Below are positions 62,625 through 64,000 of a stretch of DNA of 64,000 bases, piece after piece; the first letter of the stretch is position 1; every line of letters starts with the position of its first letter. The stretch is from positions 15,316 to 79,315 of the forward strand of contig CAYXAA010000021.1 in NCBI GenBank assembly GCA_964462985.1, in the 5' to 3' direction. Both the position numbers and the translations under genes were made by a program. Source of the DNA: CAYXAA01 sp964462985 (GTDB lineage: Bacteria > Pseudomonadota > Alphaproteobacteria > Rhizobiales > Stappiaceae). The notes beneath the pieces are model-generated. The model had not been told where the DNA came from. It did no database searches and worked only from the letters and a program-made list of their open reading frames with translations.

Positions 62625-62891
62625 TCAGGATTGCGGCGTCTTTGCAGGCTCCTTGAGACGGACGCCGCGCCCCCCGCCCAGGCTCTGGGCTCCCTCGCCG
62701 ATCAGCTCGATGCCGGCTTCGTTCAAGGCCTCGATGACCTTGGTCAGGCTGTCGACCACGCCGCGCACATTGCCGGCGCTCGCTTCCATGCGCTGGATCG
62801 TCGGCACAGAGACGCCGGCCCGCTCGGCCAGTGTCTTCTGGTCGATGCCGAGCAAGGCCCGTGCCGCACGCATCTGGGCTGCGGTGATCAT
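62625..62891 (-). CDS. XRE-family helix-turn-helix regulator
   Basis: An 88-residue one-domain repressor-type protein. The helix-turn-helix (LGIDQKTLAERAGVSVPTIQRMEAS, about residues 15-38) is followed by a helical region (DSLTKVIEALNEAGIELIGE) typical of a short XRE family that includes orphan antitoxin-like regulators. It is the first gene of a pair with the SulP transporter, so it may regulate that gene and itself. Nested inverted repeats cover its promoter. Confidence 0.93.
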   Translation of the reverse strand: MITAAQMRAARALLGIDQKTLAERAGVSVPTIQRMEASAGNVRGVVDSLTKVIEALNEAGIELIGEGAQSLGGGRGVRLKEPAKTPQS

Positions 62892-62901
62892 GAATTATCC
62901 C

Positions 62902-62952
62902 GTTTCAGATATCTATGTGATGGGATCATAGATAGATCAAGATATCTGAAAC
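62902..62952. promoter_or_regulatory. Nested inverted repeats in the XRE-SulP promoter
   Basis: Perfect 12-bp arms GTTTCAGATATC (62902-62913) and GATATCTGAAAC (62941-62952) flank a 27-nt spacer. Inside lies a second perfect palindrome, ATCTATG (62911-62917) and CATAGAT (62927-62933). On the minus strand TTGATC (62935-62940) and CATAGA, 17 nt apart, could be the promoter. The arrangement is typical of an operator bound by a dimeric repressor, most simply the XRE protein itself, whose start is 10 nt away. Confidence 0.65.
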
Positions 62953-63139
62953 ATCAAGATGGATGGCCGACACAGGACCGCTGCCTTGGCAACGTGGGCG
63001 GAACCCGCACCTGACCGCGACCAGCGGCAATAGGACGCGGGTCGCACACTTGGCCGCGGAAGGCCCCCGCCGCCCGCCTGCAACGGCGTTGATGACGCCG
63101 AGAGGCGCGGAGAAGATGGCAGGCTGGCACGCGAGGTGA

Positions 63140-63444
63140 GGTCCGCCGACCGTTCGTCTGCCCCACCCCGCTCCACCCTCGGCGGTCATCCCCCCGACGG
63201 GGGGGGGTGACCGCCCGGGGGGCAGCGGGGGGCGGGGATGGCAAACCCGAATCCAACCCGGGCGGCACGCATAAGGCGGGCCCGGGTGGTGTGGTCCGCG
63301 GCCCGTGCGTCGCCCCCACCCCGCCCCCCCCCCGGCGGGCACCCCCGCGCCGGGCGGGTTGCCCCGCCGAGGGGAAGGCGGGCGGCGGGGATGGCAACCG
63401 AGAAGCCAGACGGGACGGGCGGATGATGCGTCGCGCTCTCAATC
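63140..63444. repeat. Degenerate repeat relic with G and C homopolymer runs
   Basis: From about 63163 the sequence CACCCTCGGCGGTCATCCCC resembles the left end of the dispersed repeat at 23581 and 63851. It then breaks down into runs of nine G (63199-63207) and ten C (63324-63333) and two similar GGCGGGGATGGCAA segments (63231 and 63382). It is non-coding, extremely G+C-rich and could include sequence or assembly errors. The rest of the 62953-63444 interval shows no gene. Confidence 0.4.
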
Positions 63445-63735
63445 CTATCGGTTCAGGTCCTCGTAGAGATCGTGCCAGTCCGGATTATCCCGTTCGATCG
63501 TCCGGATCTTCCAGGCGCGGGGCCATCGTTTCAGGCGCTTCTCGCGGGCGATCGCGTCGTTCACGCAATCGAAGACCTCATAGTAGACGAGCTGCGTGAC
63601 ACCGTAGCGTTTGGTGAAGCCGTCGTTGAGCTTCTCGCGATGTTCCCACACGCGGCGCCCGAGGTCATTGGTAACACCGACGTAGAGGGTGCCGCGCTTT
63701 CGGCTGGCGAGGATGTAAACATAGAAGATCATCAT
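63445..63735 (-). CDS. GIY-YIG nuclease family protein
   Basis: A 96-residue GIY-YIG endonuclease-fold protein. The GIY/YIG strands appear as YVYILASRKRGTLYVGVTND (YIG replaced by YVG), followed by the conserved Arg in LGRRVWEHR, the YYEVFDCVNDAIAREKRLKRW block with the metal-binding Glu, and IERDNPDWHDLYED. This is the short UPF0213/YhbQ-like group; its substrate is unknown. It begins at ATG 63735 (or 63732). It lies between repeat sequences at 63163 and 63851, a common association of such genes in Rhizobiales. Confidence 0.92.
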   Translation of the reverse strand: MMIFYVYILASRKRGTLYVGVTNDLGRRVWEHREKLNDGFTKRYGVTQLVYYEVFDCVNDAIAREKRLKRWPRAWKIRTIERDNPDWHDLYEDLNR

Positions 63736-63850
63736 CCTATGGTTGCGGAGACCGTATCCCCGCACAAGACATTGGCCGGCGGAGGGATCGGCGTGCCTGC
63801 CGTGGGCTCTCGACTTTCGCCCTTCGACCGTTGGTCTGCCCGGACGTTGC

Positions 63851-64000
63851 CCACCCTCCGCCGTCATCCCCGCCTCCGTGCGGGGATCCATTCCACGGTG
63901 CCGCAGGCGCTGCCTGTGCGGGTGTGCGCCGGCCTTACTGTTTTCGCCAGCGCCCGCCACCCACGTCATCCTGGACCGCGTGCCGCGCAGCGGCATCGCG
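63851..64000. repeat. Dispersed intergenic repeat, copy truncated by the window edge
   Basis: Collinear with 23581-23730 (about 91 percent identity by hand, no indels). The first 48 bp and last 37 bp are identical or nearly so, with most changes in the middle. It lies 115 bp upstream of the GIY-YIG start. The right-hand hairpin arm expected from the other copy would lie beyond the window. Weaker similarity to the other copy extends leftwards to about 63775. Confidence 0.8.

Noticed and set aside
63736..63996. N-terminal extension of the GIY-YIG protein into the repeat
   Set aside because: The extra ~87 residues are encoded by repeat DNA; the domain begins at MMIFYVYILA, next to a proper ATG.
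1..64000. CRISPR arrays, insertion sequences, prophage genes, toxin-antitoxin or defence islands
   Set aside because: No regularly spaced direct repeats, transposase or integrase motifs, or defence domains were seen. The XRE gene has no toxin partner; its neighbour is a SulP carrier.

Overview
The window is a 64-kb piece of a G+C-rich (roughly two-thirds by eye) chromosome from an alphaproteobacterium, most likely of the order Hyphomicrobiales (Rhizobiales). The evidence is gene content and order: divK-pleD next to rpmG, a DinB with an N-terminal zinc ribbon, DUF3572, DUF1489 and EipB (DUF1849) proteins, a phasin, clpS-clpA, a charged-tail ClpP paralogue, and a stand-alone SpoA (FliN-like) protein beside lipB. 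I cannot name a genus. Almost everything is ordinary chromosomal housekeeping and metabolic DNA. I see no prophage, insertion sequence, CRISPR array or rRNA, and only one tRNA (Leu-GAG).

Layout. 0-0.5 kb: gatC and the first codons of gatA (tRNA-dependent amidation). 0.7-5 kb: UPF0173 hydrolase, ruvX, an AEC transporter and AidB. 4.7-16.7 kb: a long rightward run of pyrB, an apparently non-catalytic dihydroorotase homologue, plsY, dprA, topA, rnr, DUF983, a Nudix hydrolase, an MFS carrier, and rpmG with its own promoter and terminator. 17-21.6 kb: the cell-cycle pair divK-pleD, divergent from a DUF3572-HAD-dinB cluster. 21.7-29.8 kb: a TPP-dependent acetolactate-synthase-like enzyme, a dispersed repeat, EipB, RidA, a GDPD, a FemAB-like acyltransferase, a HIT protein and AzlCD. 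30-37.2 kb: clpS-clpA, a phasin with a clear promoter and tandem terminators, a penicillin-binding carboxypeptidase with a SPOR domain, and DnaJ and VWA proteins. 37.5-51 kb: panC, DUF1489, an epimerase, methylcrotonyl-CoA carboxylase (mccB-mccA), GST, rhodanese, a small membrane protein, DUF599, a class III cyclase, YdcF, an aldo/keto reductase, a divergent truncated globin and a ClpP paralogue. 51-60 kb: a second class III cyclase, the leucine-degradation cluster liuR-thioesterase-GNAT-ivd, a serine hydrolase, a VOC protein, mgtE, tRNA-Leu, a FliN-like protein and lipB. 60-64 kb: acylphosphatase, an XRE regulator with a SulP transporter, and a GIY-YIG nuclease gene flanked by repeats.

How parts work together. 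The isovaleryl-CoA dehydrogenase operon (52-54.7 kb) and mccBA (40-43.6 kb) perform consecutive steps of leucine degradation. Both are preceded by closely similar 16-bp boxes (TTTACGTTTTCGTCAA and CTTACGTTTCAGTCAA), so the MerR-type LiuR encoded here probably controls both. ClpS, ClpA and the ClpP paralogue belong to protein turnover. DivK and PleD are cell-cycle regulators, and three GANTC (CcrM) sites lie within 45 bp upstream of divK.

The least ordinary signals are: the GIY-YIG gene with 150-bp repeat copies at 63.85 kb and 23.6 kb; the nested inverted repeats in front of the XRE-SulP operon; the globin lacking the proximal histidine; the internal lower-G+C insertion in the FemAB-like protein; and the catalytically dead dihydroorotase coupled to pyrB. 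None amounts to a clearly new defence or mobile system. The repeat/GIY-YIG pairing is the best candidate for something under-described.
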